Part shown: positions 12,481 through 24,962 of the stretch, in pieces
How positions within the stretch are numbered: the first letter of the stretch is position 1
Layout of the letters: each line of letters opens with the position of its first letter
DNA from: Proteles cristata cristata
Taxonomy: Eukaryota; Chordata; Mammalia; Carnivora; Hyaenidae
Direction of reading: 5' to 3'
NCBI GenBank assembly: GCA_017311185.1
Contig: JAESUZ010003110.1
Location: 662,888 to 726,887 of the forward strand
DNA: 64,000 nt
The notes under the pieces: generated by a model
The model's database searches: none
Seen by the model: only the letters and a program-made list of their open reading frames with translations
Told to the model about the DNA's origin: nothing
Translations under genes and position numbers: made by a program

Positions 12481-13558
12481 TCTGCTCCCCTCACCATTCC
12501 ACGCTGTCCCTAGCAAACACCCCCCTCCCCGCGTCCCTTGAGTAAGGAAACTTCACCCTGTGCCCCCCAATTCCTGGGCTCTGTCTCACTATCTTCAGCA
12601 CCTCACGGACTTTGTGCTGGCTGTTTTCAACTTCCCGGTATGTCTGTCCCAGCAGATACCCCCTGCTCGAAGCAGTCCCCTCCGTGATCTGCAAACATTA
12701 CAAGGACATCAAAACAAAGCTATCAGCTGGGTTCCTGGCTTTCGCAGCCAGTCCAAACTCTTTTGTTTGACTCTCAGACAGCTTATTGACTAGGTGATGG
12801 GGTCAGAAGTTTGCTTTCCACCTAGGCTCTTCGAGAATGGAGCCCTGGGCTAGAAGAAGGAATTGCGGGGCAGGGTGGGGAAAATGCACCCAGTCAAGAC
12901 TTCAGATTTACCCCATCGGCAAGGAAAATGGACTCACAGGCTGAGAACCTGCCGAAGTGAGAAAGGGTTAAGGGAGGAAAAAATAGGAACCAAAGGAACA
13001 AAAATCACCTACATCCTGTCCCCTCTTGACTTAACACGGGCATGGGCAACCCACTCACTGGAATGTTCTCAGAGACTCTCTGTGTCCACGTGAAGGCGGA
13101 GGAAAGTAGGGGAGGGCAGGAAGCTGATAAGCCGAGCGATGCACGCAGCTGCATTTTATAAGATACCTGCTTTCCCGCGTCAGGTGTTTTCACACATCTC
13201 CATCCCGATCTGAAAGAGGGTCCTCACTCCCCACCCGGTCCCTCCTTCCTAACACACACCCCCCTCACCCTGACCCCGACAGTTTATCTTTGCCTATTGG
13301 GAAAACTGTCATTTATCGAGTAATCTACTCCTCATATATTGTTAAACAGACCACAGGGGTTATCAGTGCAGTTGATACAGGAAGATAAACAGCAACCTCT
13401 TATGCAAATAGCACTAAGAATGGGAGACTGGCCACAGGACAAAAATCAGACTTTGGGAGAACATGCCTTCTCCTCGGTTCCGAAGCTGGAAATCGCAGGG
13501 ACCTGGAGAAGCTTCTCTGGATGGGTCCTCCTGTCTCTTTCTTGTAGGGAGGGGCAGC

Positions 13559-13618
13559 TGTGTGTGTGTGTGTCTGTGTGTCTGTGTGTGTCTGTGTGTG
13601 TGTGTGTCTGTGTGTGTC
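13559..13618. repeat. Interrupted (GT)n microsatellite
   Basis: TG dinucleotides with regularly spaced TCTG interruptions, a stabilised imperfect repeat. Confidence 0.95.
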
Positions 13619-15457
13619 CGCCCAACCCGCTCTGCAAAGAAGAGCAGTGGCTTCATGTCTAACTAATAGGATCTCCTTTCTGTGACCATAGGCTTCTCCT
13701 TCCTGCACCAGACATTTCATTACTCCGGGATTTCAGACCCACTGCAACGAGCTTTGTTCAGAAAGGGAGAGAAGGGTATTCTCCAAGGTGGGAGTGGAAA
13801 AAAATTCCACGGAGAACCGGGAGTTCTGGGCTCCGAGCCACAATCCACACGACCGGGAGACACTCCCTCCCCGTGGGCTCTGCCGGCCCGTCTCTGCCTG
13901 ACAGCAGGCAGGTCCAGGTGGCATCTTCTGAAACCCTTCTCATTATTTTAAGGGCAAACTCACATCAAGGACCCAGAGGTGAGTGGCTCCAAGTCACAAA
14001 AGAATTGCACGGAGAGAGACAGGGCAATCTGCGTCTCACACCAGGCTGCAGGCTGGAGAGGGGGAACCCAGGGAATGACAGAGTCCAGGGCCGGCCACAA
14101 TGAAAGACTGAATGGAACAGCCTAATTTACACAGGAAGTGAGCACTTACCAGACCCTTCATCTCAACACACAAAACCCTCGGCCATATCTGGAAGCAATT
14201 ACATCCAGTTAACATGATCTGCTTGCCACCACAATTAACTGCAAACAGAAATATTTTTCACTTTTGCAACAGGGGATGCCAAGGTTTGGCCTGTCCGCGT
14301 TACCCGCCCTCCCCTCCTACCCCCGCCACCCCCCACGCCCCCCTGCCATCGAATGTGGCTGCTGGGGACTACGGAGCAGCTACCCAGCTCGCAAAAACAA
14401 AAACCACTCTTGTACCTGTCAGGACACAAAAAAAAGTAAAATCGTGGATAATTGTGAACGGAGGAAGGGGGGAGGGGTGGCGGACACCACCGCGCTGGAG
14501 ACGGAGGAAGAGGCCAGGCACGCGGGCCCTACACGCGCCTGCCACGCTCACGAGTCCCGCCCCGGTTTCCCACACGCAACTTCAAGGGAAGGAAAATGTT
14601 TTTAGAGTCACTCAATTTAGCAGCGTTTCACATTGTTTTTAGGTACCGTCTCTATGCCTTCTGCCAAGGGGACGGGGGTGGGGAGGTGTTGCGGGGAGGT
14701 AGACTCGCAAATGTGAGCAGATCCTGAATTTAGCAGAGCATTTAGGGGACAACTGTCACGATTTCACTTCTGCACGGACCACTTCCCCTCCCTACTCGGC
14801 GAGAACGCCTTCCAGGCAGCTTTCACCTGCTCAGGAGGGGCGGGAGCCTCTATTTATTTGGGACGAGCACAGTGTTCCACGCAGAGGGGGACGGGCCAGC
14901 ACCCCATCTCCAAACCGCCCCCCCCGTTCAGCTGCCTCGATTCACTGACCACTCCCATCCCTTCTCTCTGCACCCAGCCCACCAACTGGAGAAGAGTTGA
15001 TTTTCCCTGGAGCGACTGTCCACGATGCCAGAGACCGATGGGACAGATCTGTTTTAAAGTTCCGAAAGGAGGCACCATCTCCGGCCGCTTCCCCGCCACA
15101 GGCCCGTCTTCCCGGGGCCGGACCCAACGGGCTGCTGTGGTCCCCAATGCAGTCCGCTCCTCTGTCACCAGGGTCCTCTAAAGCAGCAGCAGAGGCGAGG
15201 CAGATGTGACACATCCATTTGCCAGACGGCTCACAAACATCTCCTCTCAAAGAGGCCAAAGCCTCCCGCGGGAACCAGGTCAAACCGCGCTCTTCCCCGC
15301 AAACATCACATTTACAACCGTGACTCGCACGCAGAAGGAGGAAAAACTAGGTAGCTTCTCTTTGGTTCCAAGGCTGTGATGAGGAGGAACATCTTTATAG
15401 GTTAGACGGGAAAAAGTACTAGGCCTTCCTTTCCAGTCTTTAAAAAATAACGTTACA

Positions 15458-15672
15458 GGGGCTCCTGGGTGGCTCAGTCGGTTCAGCGACCGACTCCGGC
15501 TCAGGTCATGATCTCACAGTTCGTGGGTTCGAGCCCCGCGTCGGCCTCTGTGCTGACAGCCCAGAACCTGGAGCCGGCTTTGGATTCTGCGTCTCCCTCT
15601 CTCTGTCCCTCCCCTGCTCATGCTCTGTCTCTCTCTCCCTCAAAAATAAACATTAAAATAATTCTTAAATAA
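15458..15672 (+). mobile_element. Can-SINE
   Basis: Head GGGGCTCCTGGGTGGCTCAG, B box TGGGTTCGAGCCCCGCG, CT tract, tail CAAAAATAAACATTAAAATA. Flanks AAAAATAACGTTACA and TAAATAATATTACA are an imperfect TSD. Confidence 0.93.
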
Positions 15673-17267
15673 TATTACAACGAGGAAGAAAGAGACCTTT
15701 CAGTGAGAGCCACAGAGCATGCCACGTGCCCGCCCCTGGGCCGTGTAGATCCAAATGCACCATCCATGGGTAAGATCAGGACAGCTCGATGAAGTCCACG
15801 TTAGAACTTCCTCTCAGAGATGAGGAAGCAGGTGGTTAGGCATCTCGGCTCCAGAGCTTCTAAGAGTCCGAGGATAAATTCAAGCCCAGGCTCAACTGCA
15901 GACCCAACGCTTCCTTCCCAGCTGCCCACCAGTCTGCAGCCAACACTTCTAGAAACTTCTGACACTACAGCAGTGGAAAAGCCAGCAAATCATCATCCCC
16001 TGAAATCCCCCCCACACCCACTCTCGGGGGACAGCCACGCATGGCGGTCTCTCCCCCACCCCCACCCGCAGGCTCCACACGCCCATCAAGGCACACGCTC
16101 AGCTCAGGGGGGCCCCTGCACAGCCCTCCAGGCATGGAAACGGTTAAGTCGTCCTCACTGAATAAATCAAAAGTTCAAGGCTGCAACATACCACAATGAT
16201 TCCCTCTTTACATATGACAAGAACCAGAGAGGGGCTGAAATCCCAAGCATCCTGACGGGGTCTCCCCGGCCGCACAGGTTACGCAGCCAGGGTCAGGGCC
16301 GCGGACCTTTAGCGGCAACATTCATTTCCTGAACAGGACAAGTCCTCCGGACCATAAAGCTAATAGGAACTTCCTCGCACGGCGAGCTCCGGCTGACGGG
16401 GCTACTTGTCACCGGCCACGCAGGCGGAGAGCGCTGGTTCCCATTAGCGGGTTATGATGCCAGGTGCTACTAATAAGGTGCATCGGCAAGAAACGAGCCT
16501 GCGAGGTTGTCTCTCTGGCTCTGGAAGTAATCAGGCCTGGGCTTCGGGGCTGGAGGGGGGTGCTTATTTCGAGAGAGGGTGGGGGAGAGGGGCGGCACTG
16601 AGCCACAGTAGACCCCAACAGCATCCAACCTGCGGAAGGGCTGAAATAAATACATTTCAAACAATCCCTCCGCATTTCCCCCAACTACCATAAAAGACTC
16701 CCCCGAATTAACACTAATAATGTCCCCCCACCGGCGACTCCAGGCCTTGATGGATCACCGAGGGCCCTTACGGTCAGCCACATCTGCTTCTCACTACGGC
16801 AAAGGGAGTTGTGCCAACATGCTTAATGGCATTAAGATCACAACGCTCAGCTAATCCACTTAGAGACGGACGCACCGGGTGAGGGTGGCAGGGGGCTCGG
16901 CGAGAGAGCCGCCCCCACCCACCCCCGTCAGGCTGGGGTCACGAAAGAAGTGGGAAGCAGGGAGGCGGCCTCACATGCGAGTCCCTGCTGTGTGCTTTAT
17001 GTCACCTGGTACCTCGTTTAACATGTTTAAAACCACACTGAGACGTAAAGGGCTAACCTCACTTCACAGGAGGAGAGGCTGACAGGCGAAGTCGTTTGTC
17101 CAAGCTCACGAGGCAGTGCCAACATTCACACCCACGTCTCTCTGACGTCACAGCTTGCCGCCACCAAGACAATGGTCAGTGGCAGTGCATCTCTCTCACT
17201 CCTGACATGCCTGTGCACATGAACAAGTCCTTACTTACGACTGATGGGGGATAGAAACGGCCCTGAA
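15673..17267. other. Unique intronic sequence
   Basis: Holds a MIR-like piece (16975-17150). The 16640-16860 block is free of obvious repeats and rich in homeodomain-like words (AATTAACACTAATAATG, GCTTAATGGCATTAAG, GCTAATCCACTTAG), possibly conserved. No gene seen. Confidence 0.45.
16975..17150 (-). repeat. MIR-like SINE remnant
   Basis: TGTGTGCTTTATGTCACCTG, then ACTTCACAGGAGGAGAGGCT and TTTGTCCAAGCTCACGAGGC fit reverse-strand MIR with divergence. Confidence 0.5.
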
Positions 17268-17396
17268 GGGGCACCCGAATGGCTCAGGAGGAAAAACGAG
17301 CGTATGACTCTTGATCCTGGGGTCATGAGTTTGAGTCCCAGGCTGGGTGTAGAGATTACTTAAGTAAATAAATAGCCTTAAAATAAATAAATAATA
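17268..17396 (+). mobile_element. Short, older carnivore tRNA-derived SINE
   Basis: Head GGGGCACCCGAATGGCTCAG but the body reads GGGTCATGAGTTTGAGTCCC, then GGGTGTAGAGATTACTTAAG, without the long CT-rich tail. This is the older carnivore-wide Can-SINE type. A later SINE sits in its tail. Confidence 0.85.
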
Positions 17397-17618
17397 TTTT
17401 TTATTTTTTTAATGTTTTATTTTTAATTTATTTCTGAGAGAGAGAGACAGCATGAGCAGGGGAGGGTCAGAGAGAGAGGGAGACACCGAATCTGAAACAG
17501 GCTCCAGGCTTTGACCTGTCAGCACAGAGCCTGATGCAGGGCTCGAACCCATGAACCGTGAGATCATGACCTGAACAGAAGTCAGATGCTTAGCCAACTG
17601 AGCCACCCAGGCGCCCCC
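17397..17618 (-). mobile_element. Can-SINE, minus, inserted in the tail of the previous SINE
   Basis: Reverse-complement body from ATTTCTGAGAGAGAGAGACA to GCCACCCAGGCGCCCCC. ATAAATAATATTTTT before and ATAAATAATACTTTA after form the TSD, which lies in the older element's A-rich tail. Confidence 0.93.
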
Positions 17619-17650
17619 GATAAATAATACTTTAAAGTTAATAAATGGCC

Positions 17651-18030
17651 GAGGGAGCCTAGGTGGCTCAGTCAGTTAAGGAGCTGACTCGACTCTTAAA
17701 TCTAGAGAACAAACAGAGGGTTGCTGGAGGGGTTTGGGGACGTGGGGGGCTAAATGGTTAAGGGGCTTTAAGGATTCTACTCCTGAAATCGTTGCTGCAC
17801 TATATGCTACCTAACTTGGATGTAAATGTAAAAAATAAATTAAATTTAAAAACTTTTTAAAAAAGAGTCCAACTCTGGATTTCAGCTCAGGTCATGATCT
17901 CAGGGTTCATAAGTTCGAGCCCCATGTCGGGCTGTATGCTGAAAGCACAGAGCCTGCTTGGGATTCTCTCTACCTCTCTCTCTGCCCCCTCCTCCCCTCT
18001 CAAAAACAGATAAACATTTACAAAAATTTC
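17651..18030 (+). mobile_element. Can-SINE split by an L1 3'-end insertion
   Basis: The head piece (GGGAGCCTAGGTGGCTCAGT) breaks off after GAGCTGACTC and resumes at 17877 with GGATTTCAGCTCAGGTCATG, finishing with a CT tract and an A-rich tail. The intervening sequence is 17697-17864. Confidence 0.88.
17697..17864 (+). mobile_element. L1 3'-end fragment
   Basis: Resembles carnivore L1 3'UTR: TAGAGAACAAACAGAGGGTT, GGGGCTTTAAGGATTCTACT, GCACTATATGCTACCTAACT, TGGATGTAAATG, then an A-rich end. Flanked by GAGCTGACTCGACTCT / GAGTCCAACTCT, an imperfect TSD inside the host SINE. Confidence 0.65.
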
Positions 18031-18047
18031 TTAAATTATTAAAAATA

Positions 18048-18262
18048 GGGGGCACCTGGGTGGCTCAGTTGGTTTAGCAGCTGACATGGGCTCAGGTCAT
18101 GATATCACAGTTTGTGGGTTCGAGCCCCACATTGGGCTCCGTGCTGACAGCCTGGAGACTGGAGCCTGCTTCGGATTCTGTGTCTCCTGCTCTCTGCCCC
18201 TCCCTGACTTGTGCTCTGTCTCTCTTTCTCTCAAAAACAAATAAACATTAATACACATTTTC
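18048..18262 (+). mobile_element. Can-SINE
   Basis: Head GGGGGCACCTGGGTGGCTCA; complete body. TATTAAAAATA-type flanks on both sides (about 18037-18047 and 18268-18278) form the TSD. Confidence 0.93.
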
Positions 18263-18278
18263 TTTATTATTAAAAATA

Positions 18279-20358
18279 GTATATGGCCCCAAAGAGGGGA
18301 GAAGTCTAAACACCACTTCTAACTGGCCCACAATTTCTCCTCTTCATCAAAATTTCTGTGATTGAGACTTCTCATAACTCAGCCAGCGATGTCCTGCTTT
18401 TTGGGAAAGTTCTTCCTCCTAGCTAACTTGGGTTCTTCCTGCTGCAAACTGAGTCCAATCCATTCCTGCCGAAGGAAATGAAGTCTTGAGGTCAGAGTCG
18501 ACCGCGAGCTAGGCATTTAGAATTGAGCAGGTCCCGGCGAGCTTTCAGCTGAAGTTTCCATACTGACAATAAAGGACCGAGTCCCCCGCCAGCAGCTGCA
18601 GACACAACCCTCACGTAGGCAAAACCCAACCGTAGTGTCTCCAGACTGAGCCAGCATAATAAGGACACTGGGGCTTTTAAGGGGAAACAGTAGAAAGGGG
18701 AATTTCTGATTATGCTGGCATGAAATTAACAGTGTGGAATTTTTATTTTTGTAAGTGGGTTTCTTTTTCTCTCCCGTTTTCTGGTTTTTGAGTCAGCGAA
18801 AAAGGCCCCCATCGCCCGAAGCTGGTCTCCCTGTGTCCGTATGAGATGATAAGATACGGTTCCCCTGGGACTCACGTGGTCCTGACTCTGGAAGCCCTGA
18901 ACCCCCTGAAGTAAGCAGCCCCCGTGCTACTTTCCTCCTCGCGAGCCACCCGAGGGGACAGGGAGGCCAGAGGGGACCGAGCGATGAGCGTCCTGGTCAC
19001 CGACTGCAGGAAACACAGAGCCGGTCCTTCCTGATGCCCCCTTCCCTTCTGATTCCATCGGGGGCCGCTGGCCCAAGCAGGGCATTATGGAAAAAACAGT
19101 GGAGCCCAAAGCCCTGAGCACAAGCCCCGGCCCCATGGTGGGACGCGTCAGTTCACCTCTCATGCTTCCCTCTGCCCTTCAGGGAATTCACAAGTGATGT
19201 CCCCCTTCCAGCGCAGCCAGGGCATGTCAGTCTGCCTCTGAATGCGCTCAGCACAGAACCTGGTATGTACCAAGCACTGAAAATGCTGTTTGCCAAACCC
19301 ACCATCAGAAGCATCTTGCACTGGTCGGGGGGCGGGAGGGGAGCGGAAGGCGCTCTGGAAGGCCCGGCCGCCACGACCCCGGACTGCCGTCAGTCAGCTG
19401 GGGTCTGTGCTCCTCTGCCTCGACCACAGCGATGTGCCTGGCCGGCCACAAGCACGGGCTCTCAGGACTGGGTGAGCCTGCTTGGCAGCTGGAACGGAGG
19501 CCAGGGGAGTGCTGCCCGGCTAAATTTAAATGAGAACTGGAATGACTCATCAGGCCTCCGGTCAATGGGACAAAGAGTACCCTGGCCACCAGGGTACAAG
19601 GAGATCAGCTTCTGGGGGGTGGGGGTGGGGGGAACGCAGGTGCTCACGGTGCCCCAGCCCCATATGGTGCCTGGGCCACAGTTTTTACGGGGGAAAGCAG
19701 GACGTGGCCCAACACGAACACACTTCCTACCCTGCTCTGCCAGTGTGCCCTGTTTCACAACAACAGCAATAGAAACACAACAGCAAACACGCGTGAACAC
19801 TTACTTCATGTTACCGTTCCTTGCATTTGACCTGTACTTGCTGATTAATCCGTGTTAACAACCCAGTGGGACGGTATGGTCATTATTCCTGTTTTACCAG
19901 GGAGCACAGAGAGGTTAGGTAACATCACCACGGTCACACAGCTTGGTAAGCAGTAAAAAAAATCAGGATTGTGGCCCAGGTAAGTCCAATTCGCTAATCT
20001 GCTATGAGTAAAACATCAGAGGTAGGAAGGTGGGGTTGCCATGGTCAGTTTTTCTTTCTACCAAAATAACTGCCATTGAGTCAGGGCTTTCATCTAATGC
20101 CACTGAACCAGAACCTTGAGAAAACCTTCTGTTATCGAGGAATGTTCTGGAATCCTCCAACAGGCATGCCGAGACACACCTGTATTCATTTATTAAGATT
20201 CTGAGCTCTCATCCTCGGGCTGTCAGTTGGACCGGTTTTAAAGTCATTAATTAAAAAAAAAAATTAAAACTGATTGGAAAGGTTTGTCTCCTGAATTAGC
20301 TGAAAGGAGAGTTGTGAATGGAGTTTGATTTTAACAGTTTAGGATAATCGCTATTTTA
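18279..20358. other. Unique intronic sequence
   Basis: One MIR remnant (19785-19990) and nothing else nameable. A CTCF-like word (TGGCCACCAGGGTAC, about 19584) has two core mismatches and is not called as a site. Confidence 0.4.
19785..19990 (-). repeat. MIR remnant
   Basis: GTCATTATTCCTGTTTTACC, GAGGTTAGGTAACATCACCA and CGGTCACACAGCTTGGTAAG match reverse-strand MIR well. Confidence 0.7.
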
Positions 20359-20561
20359 TTTTATTTTTAAATATTTTTATTTCTGAGAGAGAGAGCAGGG
20401 GAGAGTCAGAGAAAGAGGGAGACACAGAATCTGAAGCAGATTCCAGGCTCTGAGCTGGGTGTCAGCACAGAGCCTGACGCGGGGCTCGAACCCACGAACC
20501 GTGAAATCACAACCTGAGCCAAAATCGGATGCTTAACTGACTGAGCCACCCAGGCACCCCC
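20359..20561 (-). mobile_element. Can-SINE, minus, with 15-bp TSD
   Basis: TSD ATAATCGCTATTTTA (20344-20358) / ATAATCACTATTTTA (20562-20576), one mismatch. Body runs from ATTTCTGAGAGAGAGAGCAG to GAGCCACCCAGGCACCCC. It is the last Can-SINE before the promoter region. Confidence 0.95.
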
Positions 20562-21494
20562 ATAATCACTATTTTAAAGATTCATAAACCCAAGATTCTA
20601 GAACAAGCAGGAGGAAAACGTGTGGCTGAGCTGAACATTCTTCCTCTCCTCCCAGCCATTAGCAGCTCCGTCCGACAGTGACAGCAAATGTGAATGGGAC
20701 TTTTCGTACGGAGATGAAAGACCTGGCCACTTCCCTCCGCTGGAAATAAAATATAGAAGAAATCATCTTCAGAATTTCCCAGAGTGTCGTCGAGATCCCA
20801 GAGGACTCCGTAACCCTATGCGAGTAAAAGTCTTAAAAAAACAAAGGGTGGACAGGATCAAATCAAAGAGACCCCTGCCTGTGTTTGCTGGCTGACTGCC
20901 AACCCAGATTCCAAAACAGAGCAAAATGCAATTAGCTGAAAGGACTTCAGAAGAATGGGAGTGAGTACACACGCAAGGGGCAGAACTTCTTTAAGAACTC
21001 AACAATCCAGAAAGAGCTCCTCCAACCACCGGGCTCTACAAACCAAGGAATGAGGCTCCAGGTGAGAAAGAGACTAACAGTGGTCCCGCGGCCCACATCC
21101 CGGGAGCTGAGGCCAGAGGCCCAGCCCACTCCCCAGCCACACGCACCACCACAAAACCTCCCACCATCCTTCCAACCTCACAACTAATGACCCCTCCGAA
21201 GGCAAGACTTCCAGAGTCCAGGAGGTTTTAAACGTTAAGTCATTCATCACCCCCCAAAAGGCCACTTCCTGGAAATAGAAATGGATTCAGAAAGGATTTG
21301 GGCAAATCTGTGAATGACAGAACAGCCATAAATAGCTACTCAGAGAAGTCGGGCTCCGCCTGACCTTTAGGATTGACGTCAAGGAAGATGGCTACAGCCT
21401 CGGACGGTGGTATCTTAGGGATGGTGTTGGCACCCAGAGACTAGGTCAGATGGACCTGACCCAGAATGGCAATGCCCATGTGCTTATATGGCCT

Positions 21495-21680
21495 GGCGCA
21501 GAGCGCTCGGGATGGGGAATCAGAAGGCCAGTTGGGCTCCTGACTCTATCCATTTATAGCTCTGTGGCCTTGGCCAAGTCATTTATTGGCTCCAAAGCTC
21601 AGTTTCCTCGTCTGCAGGTTGGGGCTTAAAGTGGTCCACGATCCCACTGGATCATCCAAAACCCTCAGGTGCTCCAGAAA
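21495..21680 (+). repeat. MIR remnant
   Basis: CTCTGTGGCCTTGGCCAAGT, CATTTATTGGCTCC and CTCAGTTTCCTCGTCTGCAG follow the MIR core closely. Confidence 0.7.
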
Positions 21681-24600
21681 TCTCAATTGCTCAGACTTCA
21701 GAAAGGTACCACGGGTCTTATGGTATTTGCCAGTCTCAGGGACTCAAGGGGAGCACTCTGTAATCAAACACATTAATATTTTCGCAGCAAAACATATGAA
21801 TATTCCAAGTGGATGGGATAAATATAGCCTCACATCAGTTCAGATCAGGTTCTGCCACTAAATGAGTTCCACAAAACCTTTCAGCTTTCAGAGCTTCTCA
21901 GACTTTATATTCAGATGCGGAATGACAGACCTGTATCCACCGGCGGGGGAGAGGGGGCTGTCGGGCTGAGAAAGTCATTAAAAGTGCTTTGCCAAGAAGA
22001 AAGTGCTACAGTTGATAAAAAGCGCTATATTACGGCTGCATCACGAGCAGAGCTTGGTTTGACCTCAGAGGCACCTAAAGCCAGCAGAAGGAGGAAAGGC
22101 GACCGAGAGTAAGGGCAACCGCTAAACTCCCCAAAGTGGCCGAAACCAAGGTCAACAGCTGCTGGCCCTCTACATGGTCAACCACTGAAAACAGAGCAGC
22201 TGGTCACCTGAGACAGACCAAGGCAAAGAGCCAGGCAGAATCTGTCATCTCAACTGTGTGGCCCGCGCACCCTAGAGCTGGCCCCAGGAAGCCTCTGGGA
22301 AGGGCTGCAGACACGGGTCCCGGGAGCTGGCTGAGATCATTCCTTGTGTTTCCCGAGCATCTCTTCGAGACCCAGGCCGGAGTTCCTACTGTGCGTGTGC
22401 AGGATGCACCCTGTGGCAGGTCTAACTGGCAGACCTGACCCCACTCTCTTGATTCTGCAGCACTTGATTCAGAAACCTATTCAGGCCGGGCTGTGGGAGC
22501 CTAGAGAGGCTGAGGGCTACGAATGAAGACTGTTCACACCTAAGACAGCAACACTGCCCCCTGTAATCTTAACAGCACGTGTACAGAACTCCAAGAAAGA
22601 AAAGGTGCACCTGACCCAGGTGAGCAGGTCCCTAGAGCAGATCCAGGTAAGCCCACACGCACAACAGCTCCAGCCTTTTGGAGACAGAGAGAAAGACGAG
22701 AGATGAACGCAGTGGAGAGGCCAATCTTCCAGAAGCCTGCTGTGACCCTGCCTCCCTCAGATACTGTCCCCGGTGATGTGAGCACACTGGAGAAGGTGGT
22801 GGCATTCAGACCTTGCTCCTGCATCTGCCCGGAGAATGCTGCTGGTCTTTCAGGTCTGCTGCCCTTCTGGACCCTTCAGGTAAGGGAGCCCCGGCTAATT
22901 TACGGAAGGAGTATCTTTGTCCGGTCTCTCCATCAGTCTGTGACTGCAGAGGATGCTGCCTGCACAGCCTCGCCAAGGAGCAATGCAGAGACCACGACTT
23001 TGCTGTTCTGTTCTGTCTGTGAGTCGCGCCAACAGGCTCTTGCAGCCTGGGACCGAGGGATGCCAGTCGCGGGACTCGTACCTCCTGCGCCACTTCCCAG
23101 CCCTCCCGCTCCCCACGCCATACAGGCAACAGTTCATTTCCCCTGGACTCAATCTCCAGGGACACTTCAGTCTATGGCTTAAAAGTAAAACGAAATAAAA
23201 CCTGTAGCTTGCTACTTTGCCACGTTCATCACTGCTATGTTTCCACTTAATTGCACAGCGTCCCGACTTCTAATTGTTTTGTCTCCTCCTTTTGTTTGTA
23301 CTAGTGGTTGTGAGAAACAGGAATTAGGGAAGTAGCACCCTAACCCAGGAGCTCTGAGGGAGAGAGGAAAAGCCTCCCACGAAGTGCATCTGATCAGGAG
23401 CCAACGGGCGGCCAGGGCGAGCAAGGGCTGAGAAGCCCCGGGAACATTTTCTCCCCTCCCGGCTTTCTTCAGTCCGCACAGCTTTCCACCCGGGGCACTG
23501 CCCTCGGCTCCAGTTTCTTGGGCTGCACCAGCTTACTTTCCACTCTCGGTCAAAAGCGCTTTACCCATGCCAGCAGCCCATAGCCAAGGATCCCTGGGCC
23601 AGCGCCTCACCGTCATAAACTCCTAGGGACAGGGACATTCTCTGCACCGCCTCATGGCTAGCACAGCCCCAGTGGAAGGCAGCTCTGTGGACACTACACT
23701 CTAGAAATCTAGATGCCAAAGGGGGCAATGTGGAGACCTGAACAAAAATGGGGACCAGTGGGTCAGTCCGTCACCGGCACACAGTGTCGCCCACTGCTCT
23801 AGGGATTTCTGGATGCTCCTTCATTGATGCAGCACCACGCTCTGCAGACCATCTCCATTTTTAAGAGTAAAACAAAACTCGTAAAGGTTACATAACTATA
23901 CCACGCTCTCCTGGTGAGACGTGGCTAGGTCCACGGCCCACGCTCTGCGGAGTGTAACACAGCCAGGCCTCCGCCTCTCCCCAGGAGAGCAAAGGGCCCC
24001 GCAGACTGGGAGCCTGGACCCCTATGGGAGAGTGGGATCTTCCGTGGCCCTCCCAAGTAAAGACGCAATCAGGACCAGGGGAGAGCCAGATGCAAAAGTA
24101 CTTTCCACCAGACCCCATTTCCCATCGCACCTATCTGAAATAATGCACATCCGGAGAAGATGAGAAATCTATCTGGTCAAGTTTGGGGAGGGGGGTTTCC
24201 TCTCTAGGAAAGTTTGAGCAAAAACAAACACAGCCTCAGTCTATTTCTGGGTGGTGCAAGCGTCGAGAAGGCACACCTCAGCGGCGGTTATTTTTCGCAC
24301 CCACCGGAAAAATTCGGCTACAATTAGCTCAGCGGCACTTTCCGCAAGGTAGGTCTCAGAGCGGCGGATCAGGCGGCGTGGGAGCAGGTTCCGGCTGGGT
24401 GTGGGGTAACTACTGACCCCCCCAGGTGCCCGCCCTGCCCCCACACTCTCTCACTCATGCCCCCTCTTGTACCTGAATGAGCAACAGGAGCGGGTAGAAG
24501 AAGAGGGTCGCTCAAGTGAAGAATCCACCCCAGATCGTCAAAACAGCGGCCAAGAGGGTGTGCAGGAAATGTTACCGTGGATGACAACAAAATTGGATTT

Positions 24601-24789
24601 CCTGACACCGTTCACCCGACCCAGGGACCAGAGGGTAAAAGAACGGGCGTATCGTCACAGCAGATGCAAGGGAAAAGCAAACCCACTCTGATCCTGTCCG
24701 TATTTACTTAGAAGCAATTCTCAAAACCCTCTGGTTCTGTGAACATGACCGTCTTCAGCACTGAGGGTCTCCAAGAGCCAGCGAAGTAC

Positions 24790-24962
24790 AAGGAGGCTCA
24801 CACCTGAACCCTGCCTCTGACTGTGTGACTCTGGGAAAAGGGCTTAGCATCTTCCTACGTGAAAGAAGGGCACCCCCACCTCAGGGGACTGCCGTGACAA
24901 AAATGTGACTCCACGTAAAGCGCTTAGTAGTGAACCAGGCACGTCCTGAGAGCTCAATATAT
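24790..24962 (+). repeat. MIR-like remnant
   Basis: CTGTGTGACTCTGGGAAAAG, then AAAGCGCTTAGTAGTGAACC and GAGAGCTCAATATATGGTCA, the 3' MIR phrases. Confidence 0.55.

Larger units (their letters stand above)
12086..15457. other. Unique intronic sequence
   Basis: Holds a MIR remnant (12300-12480), a GT microsatellite (13559-13618) and an AT-rich block at 13270-13410 with an octamer (ATGCAAAT), GATA words and a RUNX-like ACCACAG. C-rich runs occur near 14310-14345 and 14918-14926. No gene seen. Confidence 0.45.

Noticed and set aside
14860..14876. Glucocorticoid response element (GAGCACAGTGTTCC)
   Set aside because: Half-sites have the wrong spacing. ZBTB16 is a known glucocorticoid target, but no convincing palindrome with a 3-base spacer was found by eye.
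19584..19600. CTCF site in intron 2 (TGGCCACCAGGGTAC)
   Set aside because: Two mismatches in the critical GGC core.
19265..19858. 197-codon plus-strand ORF in intron 2
   Set aside because: Runs into a MIR remnant, has no recognisable domain and lacks splice signals.
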